Shown piece after piece: positions 23,698-37,100 of a stretch of DNA of 64,000 bases. Position 1 is the first letter of the stretch, and every line of letters starts with the position of its first letter. The stretch is from assembly GCA_964017155.1 (NCBI GenBank), contig OZ024861.1, positions 13,744,912-13,808,911 on the forward strand, in the 5' to 3' direction. The stretch comes from Oasisia sp. SBJ-2009. Its lineage: Eukaryota; Annelida; Polychaeta; Sabellida; Siboglinidae. A program made the translations under genes and the position numbers. The notes below the pieces were generated by a model that was not told where the DNA came from, did not search any database, and saw only the letters and a list, made by a program, of their open reading frames with translations.

Positions 23698-26600
23698 CTA
23701 ATCAAAAAGGTACACATTTACAAATTACCAGAACACAATACATATAACTGAATGTAACAAAATAAATACACATGCAACTTACTCAATATTGGACAATTCA
23801 GTTAAAGTTTATTGAGAGAAAAGTTACTTGCCTAAGGTAATTCAATTTTTTTGTGCCTGGAACAGTGACATTTGAAAACATTGTTTTGTGATCGTTGTCG
23901 CCATGAAATATTGATCACGTAAAATTGCAAACCATGACTTGTAATTGTTAGAAATATGTATCCATACAATTATTACAGGCCTGAATTTGTAGCAATAGAG
24001 ATCATATAGAAACGGGAACTCAAGAGAAACCCCAGCATTAAAAAATCCATTACTAAGTCCAGTGACATGATTCTTTTCAAACGTGTCTATTACTATTATA
24101 AATAGAGAAAACATAACCTGTTGAGATTGTTTTCGGCCTGCGTGTATGTACATTTTTGTCAGAAATGAACTTACTTTTGGAACATTGCTGTTGGAGCCAT
24201 GAACAATATATTCCATTTCTTGTGTATGTATGATCTTTATTTTGTCTATCTTTTTTATATAAATTATATCATACTATGAACATGATTTAATTTTGCTGGT
24301 ATGTGATTGTTTCAATAAAGGTGGATTTTGGTAAATGTCCCCTCGTAAAAACTTGGTAACATTTCCCAAAAGACATTTTTAATTGCCCACAAATATTGCC
24401 TATGCATATGACACTTATGAGAACTTCAAAAGAAAGACCTTATGTGCAAAAATCTCCCGATCTCCCCAAATAGAATACAAATCCCCAAATGTATTTGATA
24501 TATGTCTGCCGTAGGTGAAAAGTAACGACTACATGGCGATCGGTATTTAGTTATGTCTATATTTTTTATTTCACACTACTATTATTTAACAGTGTTAGTT
24601 TTGTTGGTGTGTGATTGTTTTAGTACAGGTGGATTTCAATAAACGTTCCCATGTTAATAAGTGTTTTGATAACGAATTTGTCATATATATTTGTAGGTAT
24701 CTATGCCAGTCATCATGACCAATACCTCACGTGTGTCAATTGTGTCAACAGCCTTAAAGCAGACACCAGGCTTGTTCCGTGGATACTGCAGCCATCCATG
24801 CTGAAATATAGAAAACAGTGTATTATAGATTATAAATATTGACGTCGGAATTGAACTTGGTGTTTGAGAAACATTACAAATGTATTAAATGATCGACATG
24901 GAATTAACAGAAAATACGAGTCTGCAGAATAAGGTGGGGTGAGATAATTTCAAAATGGCGGCATTAAGACAAATATATTAACTAATTAAATGTCATGGCA
25001 TGCGAGTGTTTATGGACAGGTCACACCCTTTGAAATCTACGACAACGCCAAGTTGTTTACAAGGTACCGCTTTAGTGGTGCTGACATCATGGACCTAGTC
25101 GATTTCGTTGGTGGCACATTCTTATTGCAAAACGAAAAGGCTTACTGTCACCAATGCTCCAAATTTGTGTTGCGTTACACTTTTTTGCATGTAAAGTTTC
25201 CAGTTTATTGTAAGTGATTTGTTTGGCATCAGCAAAGCAACACGCTATTATGGCATAGGTGACTTAAATTGCATCAATACCGTGAAAGTCATTCAATCTA
25301 ATGTGGCGTTCGACACAGCAACTCACACGATGTGCACCGATATACCTTGTATTTCCACAATCAAGTTTACAAGTAGTTGTTGTTTATAACCTTTCTACCA
25401 TCTGTCCACAAATGTCACTGACCATTTGTAGACAAAAGCGTATTTTCTCCTATATTTTCCAACAGCCTAGCAGCGACAATGGCGTCCATCATGCAAACAG
25501 GCTCCCAGCGTTCTGTTGCCATGAATTTGCATAACCTACTTATTAGAGCACATGACTCTTTTGATTTTCAATTGGCGGCCAAAATCGGTATACGGCCAGA
25601 GTGAAGGATCATGCCGAAACAAAGCATTGCGGTTGGGTGCACTAACCACAATTTAAAACCCGGAAAAAATCTTACGATGTATTTCCACAAGACGCAGACC
25701 GTAAACAACGCTGGCTATAGGCTGTGAAGCGACAAAGTATTGCTTACTGGAACTGGGAGCCTTCTAAACATACAGTGTTGTGCATTTCGTTACTGGTTAG
25801 TAGTGTTAAATGATACGCATGCATTATTGAAACCATTTCATCATACACCATATTCATGTATTCACTGTCATTATTATATTATGCCAGGTAAAATCAATTG
25901 CAAAGTAATGGGTTTAAATAAGATTCAAACAGTGCAAGTCTATAGCAGATGTAATGGCCCAAGTCTACGCTAAGAGGGTAGGCCCAGTACTGGATGTAGC
26001 TCCATCCTTCCTGACAGCTTGAGTTAGGCCTGTGACAATACTGACTACTAGCCAATCTATAATTGCAAACATGTACCCCTCCTTCCTGTGGTTAACCTAC
26101 TCTCCTGTGGTTAACGTAATGGGCCTCGTAACTCACTTACAAATGTATAATTACAACCTGACCAAACGTATCTACTAGACTCAGTGGGAAAGAACTGCTT
26201 TTATGGCCACCGGCAAAGTTTGTTATTTCATTTAACCTTGGCTGTCAGCCACCCCTCTAATCACTAACATGCCTTACCAAATCTCTCTACACTAAGAGCA
26301 TACTGTTGTGTTTATTTAATTGTTGATACAGTTTTGTGTCCCGGAATGTAATTGACGTGTAATATGAAGTACTATCACTGGTGGACAGGTAACTAAGCAT
26401 CTAAACTTTGTCTTAGGAAAACCGAGCTCACTGCCTGTACATCCTGATTATGTGCCCACTCAATTTGCCCATTTGCAAAGTTGCACCCTTGAAAATGGAA
26501 AGAAACGACTGCAATGCTTCACCAGCGGTAAAAAGAGGTTTTTTTAATACAGGGTGACGTATCGTCGAAAGGCAAAGGCGATTTGGAAATGTCTGCATCG

Positions 26601-27315
26601 TGGAGTTAAACGACACTGCCGATGCAGGGATGACTCTGCGACAACCGGACTTTCCTTATCATTCTCATGCTGCAACTTCATCGCCACTGCCAGATACAAC
26701 ACCACTGCTGGTTTCAACGCCTCCGTCTGGATAGCGCAAACCGCTTGCGAGCATTGAATGCATGTTGTTTCAAGGTGAAATTGACAATGTGCTTCATAAA
26801 AAGAGAGACCTTACGGCTGAATAAGTTATTAACTTCTCAGTTGAACTTAGGTTCCCTTAAGGGTAATGATGAAAGGTCCAATTTCTACACAGGATTGTTT
26901 TGGGAAGTGTTTTAAAACTGTCTCTCTTTTTTTCCACGATTGTAAACCTTTGGCTAAATGGCTATCCCAGCTCCAGAATAACTGTTTCTCACTTTGGCAT
27001 AGCTACGTCTAAACCTTTCATTTGAACTTATTTCCCATCAAACTGGTATGGATGTCATAAATGTTTCTAGATGTTTCTACAAAAACAGTTGATTTACTTT
27101 ATGCAAAGATTGGTTTTATAGTAAGATGGCCAGACAGGGAGATACTGAAGCAAACTCTATATGCAGGTCTTTAAATTACATTTCCCGAGGTGAACTGGTA
27201 TTATGGACTGTTTTGAAATTGTTATTGAACAACTTAATAAAACATATAATGCCTACCAATATTAGGAATATATTTGGAACTTAATGATTTAAATATACAT
27301 ACACATGTAATATAG

Positions 27316-27367
<52 letters not shown>

Positions 27368-27436
27368 GAGAATGAATTTATTTGTTTTTTGATGGAATAA
27401 AAACGCTAGGTATGCACCACTTATCATCTAAAATAA

Positions 27437-27518
<82 letters not shown>

Positions 27519-27676
27519 GCTAATTACCTAGGGTTCCTTCATGAATATAATTTTTCATGCAAGTAATTGAGTTTTATAATTATACAAATAATAACATCCC
27601 ACCTGCTTTTGTTTCAGATCAAATGTAAAAGTTTGACTGCACACATAAATATAGGGGTCTATACAATGAAGCTTTA

Positions 27677-27728
<52 letters not shown>

Positions 27729-30700
27729 ACACCTTCATAAAACCAAAAACACCTGTTTTGCCTTATATTGGTGTAGTATGTTCAAGTATGTTACATAATA
27801 AAAGGATTGATATGAAAAATGAGTTTCTAATTACTATAACATATTTTACTATGATGAACGTAATACTTACATCAACGTTGTGAAGTCATCCATATTTGGC
27901 ATCACATAGATAAGTGCATGCAGCTCGACTGTGCTGATTTGTGTATGTTCAAAATTAAGCACTTTGACATCATTCCCGAAAAAGTCCTTGGCATTATTCA
28001 GGACAAAGTCTTTGATCACGGCCCACAGATGAGGCTGACGCGATTCGTACACGAGCCTCAGCAGTAGGAGGATAGTTCTCTTGAGATCGCGCCTTCTGTT
28101 TTCATAATCCTGCTTAACTATAAGCCTGAGCAAATCGGCTGCTGTCACAGTTGTCTGGAACCCCAGAGACTTCAATAAGTCTATATTGGCTGGGTCACTG
28201 ACTAGTCCTGAGAGAAACATTAACATTGTGTCCAGTTGTCCTACATTTGGCGTGTTTGCCATCTGCCTTTCAATGTCGTCGATGTTTGAAACAAAACCGA
28301 TGGCTGCTAAGAACTCCTGCATAATGAAATGCACAAAGCAGTGCAACTCACTGTCTTCTCTGGACACATGTCCTTGCACCTTGTCCCTAAACACCACCAA
28401 CAGACCGAGCAGTCTTGCGGTGGACTTTGACAAACCCCACCTCTTCAAATCGTCTTCTGAGAAAAGAAGTTTAATTGGAAGACGACTCATGCCTTCCTTT
28501 GCCAGTTTGGAATGGTGGAGAAGTGGATCTTTGAGATGAGCAATTACATCGTATTCAGAAGGTGTGTTTCTTTTGATGTCCGGGTGATGTTCGACTGCAA
28601 AAGCTAGCACACTTGCAGTCAGCAATTGTGTGATTGTTTTTGGCAAATACATCCGGTCATGTCCATTCCGGATCAATTTTGCGATTCGGCATAGTAGATT
28701 GCAGAACATAGGCACATAGCAGAAACTACCAATGTTGTTGTTGTCGTCATCGATGTAGTTTCGTATGAGTGATTCTAAACTGTCATTCTCTGTGTCATTC
28801 CCTGCGCAAAACATGGACACATACCGATCAACCCTCGATTCATCAAAGCCGTACATCTCGGCTTTTCGGTCGAACACATGGTATTCGTTTACTGCACCAG
28901 CCCGTGCAGTCACCAACACTCTTGCTCCCGGGATGGTTTTCCCACAGATGATGGACCCTACCAACTTGGCAACTTTCACTTCTGTGTCGTAACGAATGGG
29001 TTCTGACTCCAATTCAGATGTGTAAAGTCCAGACTCACAGTCTTCAAAAATGAAGAGACACTGTGACATGTTACCAAAATATTGGCGAACGATATCAGCG
29101 CGTGGCTTCTGGATTCCTTGGTGCAGAAAGAGAAGGTCAGCCAAAGAGCACCTCCGTTGTCTGAGAAGTGAAAGCTCTCTCATTGAAAAGAAGAAGAGGT
29201 TCTCAATGGATGGCAACCGACCGTCCACCCACATGCTGAGCAAAGACAATGCAGTCATTGTCTTGCCAATGCCTCCCGGGCCGTATAGCAACACTTTCTG
29301 TGGGATCTCCCTGGTGAACGGATCTGGGGAAAGTAACTCTCCAACACTGATTTGTCTGTTGTGTTCAATGTCGTATATATATGGTTCCACGTAGATGTCA
29401 CTGAGGTTGTTGACTGTGATGTTTTCGTTATATCTCTTTTCCCTCAGATATGTCTTGATCTTGTCTTTGTGAAAACTTCGGAACAACTGCTTCAGATGCT
29501 GCAGCTTTTCTAAAAAAGATGGAATGTTTCATCACTCAACCTTAGCTACGTTATTTCAGCCGTCTATTTGGATTGCTGTATTTAATAATTATTACTGGTG
29601 CATTAGTAATATTGCTGAAACACGGCCGTAATTACTGTGACTTATTCACCAACAAGAAATGGAATGGCTATCTCCATTGGTAATGTTGTGATATTTCCTT
29701 TGTTTGTCGCTAAAGCAAAGGGTAAACATCCAACCCTCGTCATTGTACCTGTGTTTTAATATTGGCAGGACTGACAAATAGTATTAGTAATTTTCATGCA
29801 TGTTGCAGAATTATCTTTGGAGAGCGTAATAGTTAATATTTACTAACTGATCAACACCGTAGTGACTTAGCCTAATGAACGACACATTAATTCTGACACA
29901 TATTTTTTGCTGAATCACGTTAGGTTTTTACAGGGCAGACACGCGGTACTAATTGCATCGTTGAATGTTGCAGAATTTGAATAAAATCGAGACTGTTAGA
30001 GGTCAGACATATATTACCAACTGTCACCATTACTTTAGTGTATCTTCCGACGCATACATTTTACGGAATCACTTTAGGTTTTGACCAAATTTTTTCTTGT
30101 TCATGGTGTTACTAGTATCAATGTTAAAACATCTAACCTCTTTGGTGCACCATACAAAATAAAAACTACATTCATAATCACTATTTGTGTTGACTTAAAT
30201 ACATCAGGTTTGTGATACTGTTATAATAAGTAATTTAAGGAACTATTAAAGTTTGATTTCCACGTCTCTCGTAATTGTCAATACAAATTGTTATTAGGCT
30301 CATTTATATTATATAACTCTCACATTTAATGGTCATTGCAGTTCCACAACTAAACATGCTGGTATGTATGATTTCATAACTACCAAGAGCGTGCCCAATT
30401 AGTCGTGTTTGTTATTGTCAATCACAGCTTGTCACACTTTATATTGTTTTGATTCTAATGGCTATTCATGTTTGTCTAACGAGACAAATCGTATATGTTC
30501 ACATAATACCATTGATGTATTGTTGATTTTCGTCAGCACTCATTTCCATTGCGGTAAGTCGGGAAGGAACTTCTTGCTGGGTAGGTGGTTGCGGTTGGTC
30601 TGTAGAAAAATAGTAACATTGGTATGTTGTCTGTGGCCAATATTTGAAGAGACGACTCTTAATAGTTCCATTATATTTACTGTGCACTAGCAAAATTAAC

Positions 30701-33700
30701 CAACAACCACAAAGTTGGAAGTAACACGACAATTGACACTTGTAAGCAGATGTGACTCTCACACAAGTCTCTGAATTCTGAAATGCGAGGATTTATCTAA
30801 GAGAAGAAGGTAATCTTGCTCAACTGTTTTCGTCTGGTAGAAGGCTGAGTCACATGGACACAGTTATGTTATTGTCGACAAATTCAGCTAAAGCTTCACA
30901 CAGGCTGCTTTTGACATGTCGGAAAGTGTGTACAAGTGTAAATATAAATACAATTGAGTGCGATTTTTTCAGAAATATGATTTCTCTCATACCAAATCTG
31001 TACTTATTTATCTGAGTAACCGTTTGACAGTTTTGGTTGAATCTTGCCGTACTCCATCATGACGGTATGCCCTTGGACGCCACCTAGCTACTTTGTTTAA
31101 AGGCATGTTTTGCAAAGACATGTCAGCATAAATCACACAAAGGCTATCATTCCCCCCACAACATGTTAAAATGATAAACAAAACATACAGTGTTCAAGCA
31201 AAACTAATTGGCAATAAAGAGTTATCCACTATACTTTTGATGTTTAGTATTCCTATGTTCTAGATAGCAGACTTCCTATTTCAAATTACTGTTCTGCCAC
31301 TTCCTTAAACCTGTATGATCAATGGATTCAAAGGCTCTGGACACATTTAGATGAATAGTAATTGATATTTTATCGTTGGGCTATTATTGTGTTTATTCAT
31401 TCTATTGCTGCATATCCAGTTGAATGTGTAAGTCAGAAACCATACTTATTAATAAATAATACCTTAAACGTTTTTCTCTAAGTATTGACGAACAATATAT
31501 TTTTGAGGAGTGTCTGAAATAGTTGGTAGAAATATCGGTGGATGGGAGGTGAATTGGAATAAAAGAGCGAAGTCTCCAAAAATATTATATATTTGAAAAT
31601 AGGTGTCACACGTATGTTTCTAATTGACATCAGGTCTCAATGGATGTTATCCTACGCTGTTGGCTCACTTTTGGTTATAAATTGGACGATTTGTTTAAGT
31701 GCAGGATGATTTTTTTGCGGTTTGGTAGAGAAACCATATAATTTAGACAATTACTTTTGTTGGGTAAATTAATTATTGATCTCAACATGATATCAGCGTA
31801 TGTGAATGTAAAATTGCAGTTAACAATTTATTTAGATAATATGTATCATCAAGCACAAGTGTTGGACTTAATGATTCACTATCCATAAAATCCATGTGTC
31901 TTTCCCTCCGGTGAATGCGGCACAAATCCAAATTCATACCGTATTGCATTCATTTGATAGAGTACACTATCTGAAGTAACACTCAGAATGAAAGTATTTT
32001 TTAGACTCCGTATTTAGTTCTATGTATTTTCAATCTATGTGAGAACTCTATAAGAATATCATGGATGGACTTGCCACCGTGTGTTGGGAGACTGGCTTAC
32101 CTGTGCTGTATTCACGGGAAGTTTCACCGTTCAATTCCAAAGTAGTGATCCCGTCAGACAGTTCAGTGAGGTGGACTGTAGAGAAAACACGCCACAATTC
32201 AAATGTTCTCACACAACATTTCAGAACCTTCATCAACGTATATACAAAGACGACGAGGTAGAAATAGCCGTACGTATTGTTATAGAATGGATGTGTCACA
32301 GAGAATCACACACATATTACATCATAAAAGTTGTGGTCAGAAGGAAATTACAAACTGATTGTGCTATCACAAATCAGTCCAAACTTCGCACGATAATATC
32401 GCACCGCGTTGCATGTGTAGTGCAAATAACTGAAATGTTCGGGCTGATTTTGAGGAAATTTCGTATTTGTAAAACTTTTGTAAAGATAAATCTTATTGTA
32501 ATATAACTATTTGTATGTTTACATGTGTTTTATACAGTCACCATTGTCATATATTCACACTAATAACATTGACAGTTGTATATGTCCGTAATAATTATTA
32601 TAAAATGCAGTTGAGTATTTCAGTTGCGACAGAACACCGGATGAAAACGTAATAATGTAATAAATAGTCAATATATGAAGGTGACACTATTCAAATAGCT
32701 CAACAACTCCAATGTTTATTTTATTAAAATCTATTAAACAAAGAACTGACATTGGTCAGTCCATAACCATTACAAAATATCGATAACTATAGTATAAACG
32801 AACTTTGCATGTCATCAGTTCTTGTGAGTTCTCTGTCCACGCGGACGTTCATAGAGTCAACATCCACATGAAATTGGCTGTTGGTGTTATTCTGGGCAGT
32901 GACAAACTCGACAATATTCGCCAACTATAAATAACAACACCACACTATTATTATGAAATGACATGTTTGTATGCATGAAAATAAATAGTCACACACAGGA
33001 GTCACACTATGACATGTACATAAACTGCATGTATTTGCAAATATGCATGCACATGTGCATATGCACACCCGATCTGTATGTGTGCCTGGTTGTCGAACAA
33101 CCACATGTTTATCTGAACACGTCCCATACAAAATATAATTACTTATACATGATTTACACATTTTTAGATTATAATAGTAGTTTTGATATTACAGCGGCTG
33201 ACATATTGTTCGTTATGGGGATGATTGCAAAACATCTACAAAAAATGAGCAGTTTTTTTCTGCTACTCATGAATACACATGCTGCTATTAAACAGTGGAT
33301 GGATAGCAAAGACTTTGCTCTAGGAAATATTATACTTTCGGACATAACCATGAAATTGACCATTCAAAGCAGACACACATCTCATCAAGTTTGCTACATA
33401 TTTTAAGACAGATTACATAAAGAAATGAGTATTCTTACATTAATACTTATGGCGGTTATGCACGTTTAGATTATGCATTTATGTATGTATTTAAGAATGT
33501 TGACTGATTGTTTTGTGAAATGTCTTCGGAAAATCTATACAGATAATAAATTAATCACACATGTTTTCATAAAGATCTTGATTTAGCCAAGTGAACATGT
33601 CAACCCAAGATAATAAGATAATATATGTCAATGCAAATTACATTAAATATTGCGAGTCATGACATTTGAAGCACATTTACGGTACACCACACATTTGCAC

Positions 33701-34017
33701 TTGAATGCGACCTGCTTATTTGTATGGTGTGTACGCATATGAAATATTAATTCATTGAAATATATGCGGAAGCATTTATTTGAACAAGTTGAATTTAGAT
33801 AAAACGTCTTAAACTGGGTATTGATGACAACAATTTATACATGGAACAAAAGTAATTATGTCACCATATAAATAAATACCTGTTGTTGACTCAGCGACTG
33901 ATGCTGCCTGATGCAGTCAATCTTCCGTTTCCACAAAATCTGCTCGATGTCAAGGACTTGCCGGTCGTTCGTTTGTAGTGGATGTTCTTCGATCTATGAT
34001 AGAAGAGAATAAATTCA

Positions 34018-34106
<89 letters not shown>

Positions 34107-37100
34107 GCTGTCGGTCGCGAAGCGACAAAGACTGCTTCCATCACTTGACTGTTGCTCTCTATTTGTCTCTCTGCTGTGAGAGTGATGTCCATGAGTCGAT
34201 CTTTTTATCTCTCATCTTCAGGTTTCTCTTGATGGTATCCTTGAATCGGAGACGAGGGCGCCCTCTCTTTCTGTGACCAGAAGACAGTTGAGAGTAGAGA
34301 ACCTGCTTCGGTAGCCTGTCTGGTGACATCCTCATGAGGTGTCCAGTCCACCGGAGATTCTTTCTGATCAGGAGATCTTCCATAGATGGCAGCCCTGTTC
34401 GTTCAAGTATTTCCTTGTTTGTCACATTGTCCATCCAGGTTAACTTCATGATCGAACGCAGATGTCGCATCATGAAGGCATGCAGCTTTTTCACCTGTCG
34501 TCTGTACACTGTCCAGGCCTCAGCTCCGTATAGGAGGGTGGACAGCACGATTGCACGGTATATCTTGCCTTTAACCCGCATGGACACATGGTGGTTGTTC
34601 CAGAGTCTCTGGCGTAGTCGGCCGAAAGATGCACTAGCCTTGGCCATCCTCCTCTGTATTTCATCGTCAATGCATCCATCACTTGATATAGTGCTTCCGA
34701 TGTAGGTGAATTCCAGAACAGAGTTCAGCTTGTTTCCATCTACCATGATATCCTCCTCTCGGGTTCTTGTAGAGTTGGGTTGGTACAGCACCTCAGTCTT
34801 CTTGATGTTAATCTTCAGGCCGAACTTCTTTGACGCACAGGAGAAAGCATCCGCTGTTTTCTGCATCTCTTCAGCAGAGTGTGCAACCAATGCACTGTCA
34901 TCTGGGAATAGCAGCTCTCTCATCAGTATCCGAGTAGTATTGGTCTTTACTTTGAAGTGTGCGACGTTGAATAGGTCAGCGCTCTGTCTGGACTGTATGT
35001 AGATGCCATCCCCCATGTCTCGGAAAGCCTCGTCGAGCATTGCTGATAAGAAGATGGAGAAGAGCGTGGGGGCAAGTACACAGCCTTGCTTGACCCAATT
35101 TGTGACACTTAATGGTTCCGAGACTTCCCCTCCAACACTAACATTCGCCATCATTCCAGTATGTAGTGCCTCGATCATTGTTGTGAACTTCTCTGGGCAG
35201 CCATATTTCCTCAGTAGCTGCCATAGCCCGGTCCTCCCAACTGTATCGAACGCCTTACTGAAGTCGACAAATACCATGTACAGTGGTCGGTCCTGCTCAG
35301 TGCACTTTTCTTGTACTTGTCGTAGACAAAATATCATATCCACGGTGCTCCGGTTACCTCTGAAGCCACATTGTGTCTCCGGAACTATCTCTGGTGTTAT
35401 GTGGGTAGATAATCTGCTGAGGAGGATCCTGGCGAAGATCTTGCCTGCTGTGGAAAGAAATGAGATTCCTCTATAGTTCCCACAGTCTGTTCGATCACCT
35501 TTCTTGTAGATGGTCACAATGCTGGAATCCTTCCATGCTTGTGGTACAGAACTCACCTCCCAGGCATTGGTGATTAGTTGGTACAGTCTGCTGAACAGAT
35601 TTCCTCCTCCGTGCTTCCATACGTCTGCAGGAATTCCATCTCCTTCAGGTGCTTTACCATCTTTCAGGCCGGCGATTGCTCTAGCCATCTCATCCATAGT
35701 TGGAATCTCATCAAGGCTTGTCTTGATAATGCGCTGTGGGATGTTGTTCAGAGCTTCGTGATCTATGTCGCCAGGGACGTTGAGTAGCTTCTGGAAGTGT
35801 TCACTCCATCTTGCCACAAGTCTCTTGCTGTCAGAGAAGGTCTCCATTCCATCTGATGATTTCAGTTGAACAGGTCCCTTCTTTTTGGGTCCGCACACTT
35901 CCTTCAGTCCATTGTAGAAGCCCTTCATGTTGTTACTGTCAGCAGCTCTCTGCAGCTCCACTGCCTTCCTTTCCCACCTCTCTGACTTCAGTGCACGCGT
36001 GTGTTTTTGTAGCAGACTGCAGGCATCTTTGTAGTGGTGGACCTAGTGCTCCTGGTTTGCAACACTCTCTGGTGGGCTTGGTCTCTTCTGCTCACAAGAG
36101 TCTGTAGCTACTGGTCATTGGGATCGACCCAGTCCTGGTGTTTTCTGTCTGGCATGCCAAGATATGTCTTGGCTGTTTTGTACACGACCTGCTGCAGAGC
36201 TGCCCATTCCTCGTCTGGTGTTGAGTTTTACTTCTCCTCCCATTGGGCGTGAGCACTGTCCAACCATCTCCTGCTCAAAACTCTCCCTATGGCTGGTGGT
36301 ACTTAGTTTTGCAATGTTTAGCTTGGTCGGCTTACTTTTCCCTTGCCTGTTGTGCTTTTGTCGTATTCTGAAAGCCACTTTTGACCTCAGCATCTGGTGA
36401 TCAGGTCCAGCAGTTTGCTCCACGCATGACTCGGGTACTGTGGATATCCATCTTATCCCGACACCTCGTGATGATGAAGTCGATCATATGCCAGTGTTTC
36501 GAACGAGGATGCATCCAGGTGGTCTTGCGTTCATCCTTCTGCTTGAACATGGTGTTCGTCACTATCAATTCGAACTCAGAGCACAGAGCCAGTAGAAGCT
36601 CGCCATTGGAGTTGCATTTCCCAATGCCATGTTTGCCCATGACCAAGGGCCACTTGTCATTTTCTCTTCCTATCCTCGCATTGAAATCTCCTATCAGTAA
36701 TAGCTTATCTGTATGAGGGATGCCACTGAGCACACTTGCCAGCTGGTTGTAGAAGGCCTCCTTGTTTTCATCTGGGTTTGCCATTGTTGGAGTGTACACG
36801 CTGATAATTGTAGCAAAGTTTACCTTGCTCAGAGGTAGTCTCGTCGTCATCATTCTGTCACTTACGGGCCGTGGCATTTCGGTCGAGGAGAGTCCTGACG
36901 TTCCATTGTCCAATTGTCAGTAGTTGTCTTCTTTGTCTTCTTCTTCCTAGCTGATTTCCCACTGTCGACGGAAGATGAGGTCGAGCAGCGCGGTCCCTGG
37001 TAACCCGGGCGACGACCGATCCGGTATGGAGCTTCGTGCAGTTGTACATTTCATGGAAGCTGCTAGCAAAACGTGTTGAAGTGCCGCTGGCTTTTGCAAG

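Noticed and set aside
23842..24216. 124-codon minus-strand frame between exons 7 and 8 of the NLR-type gene
   Set aside because: AT-rich, no family resemblance and no fitting splice phase. Exon 7 joins exon 8 in frame without it.
32048..32506. Overlapping frames on both strands in intron 5
   Set aside because: Neither has splice signals in phase with the flanking exons or a recognisable family. Treated as intron.
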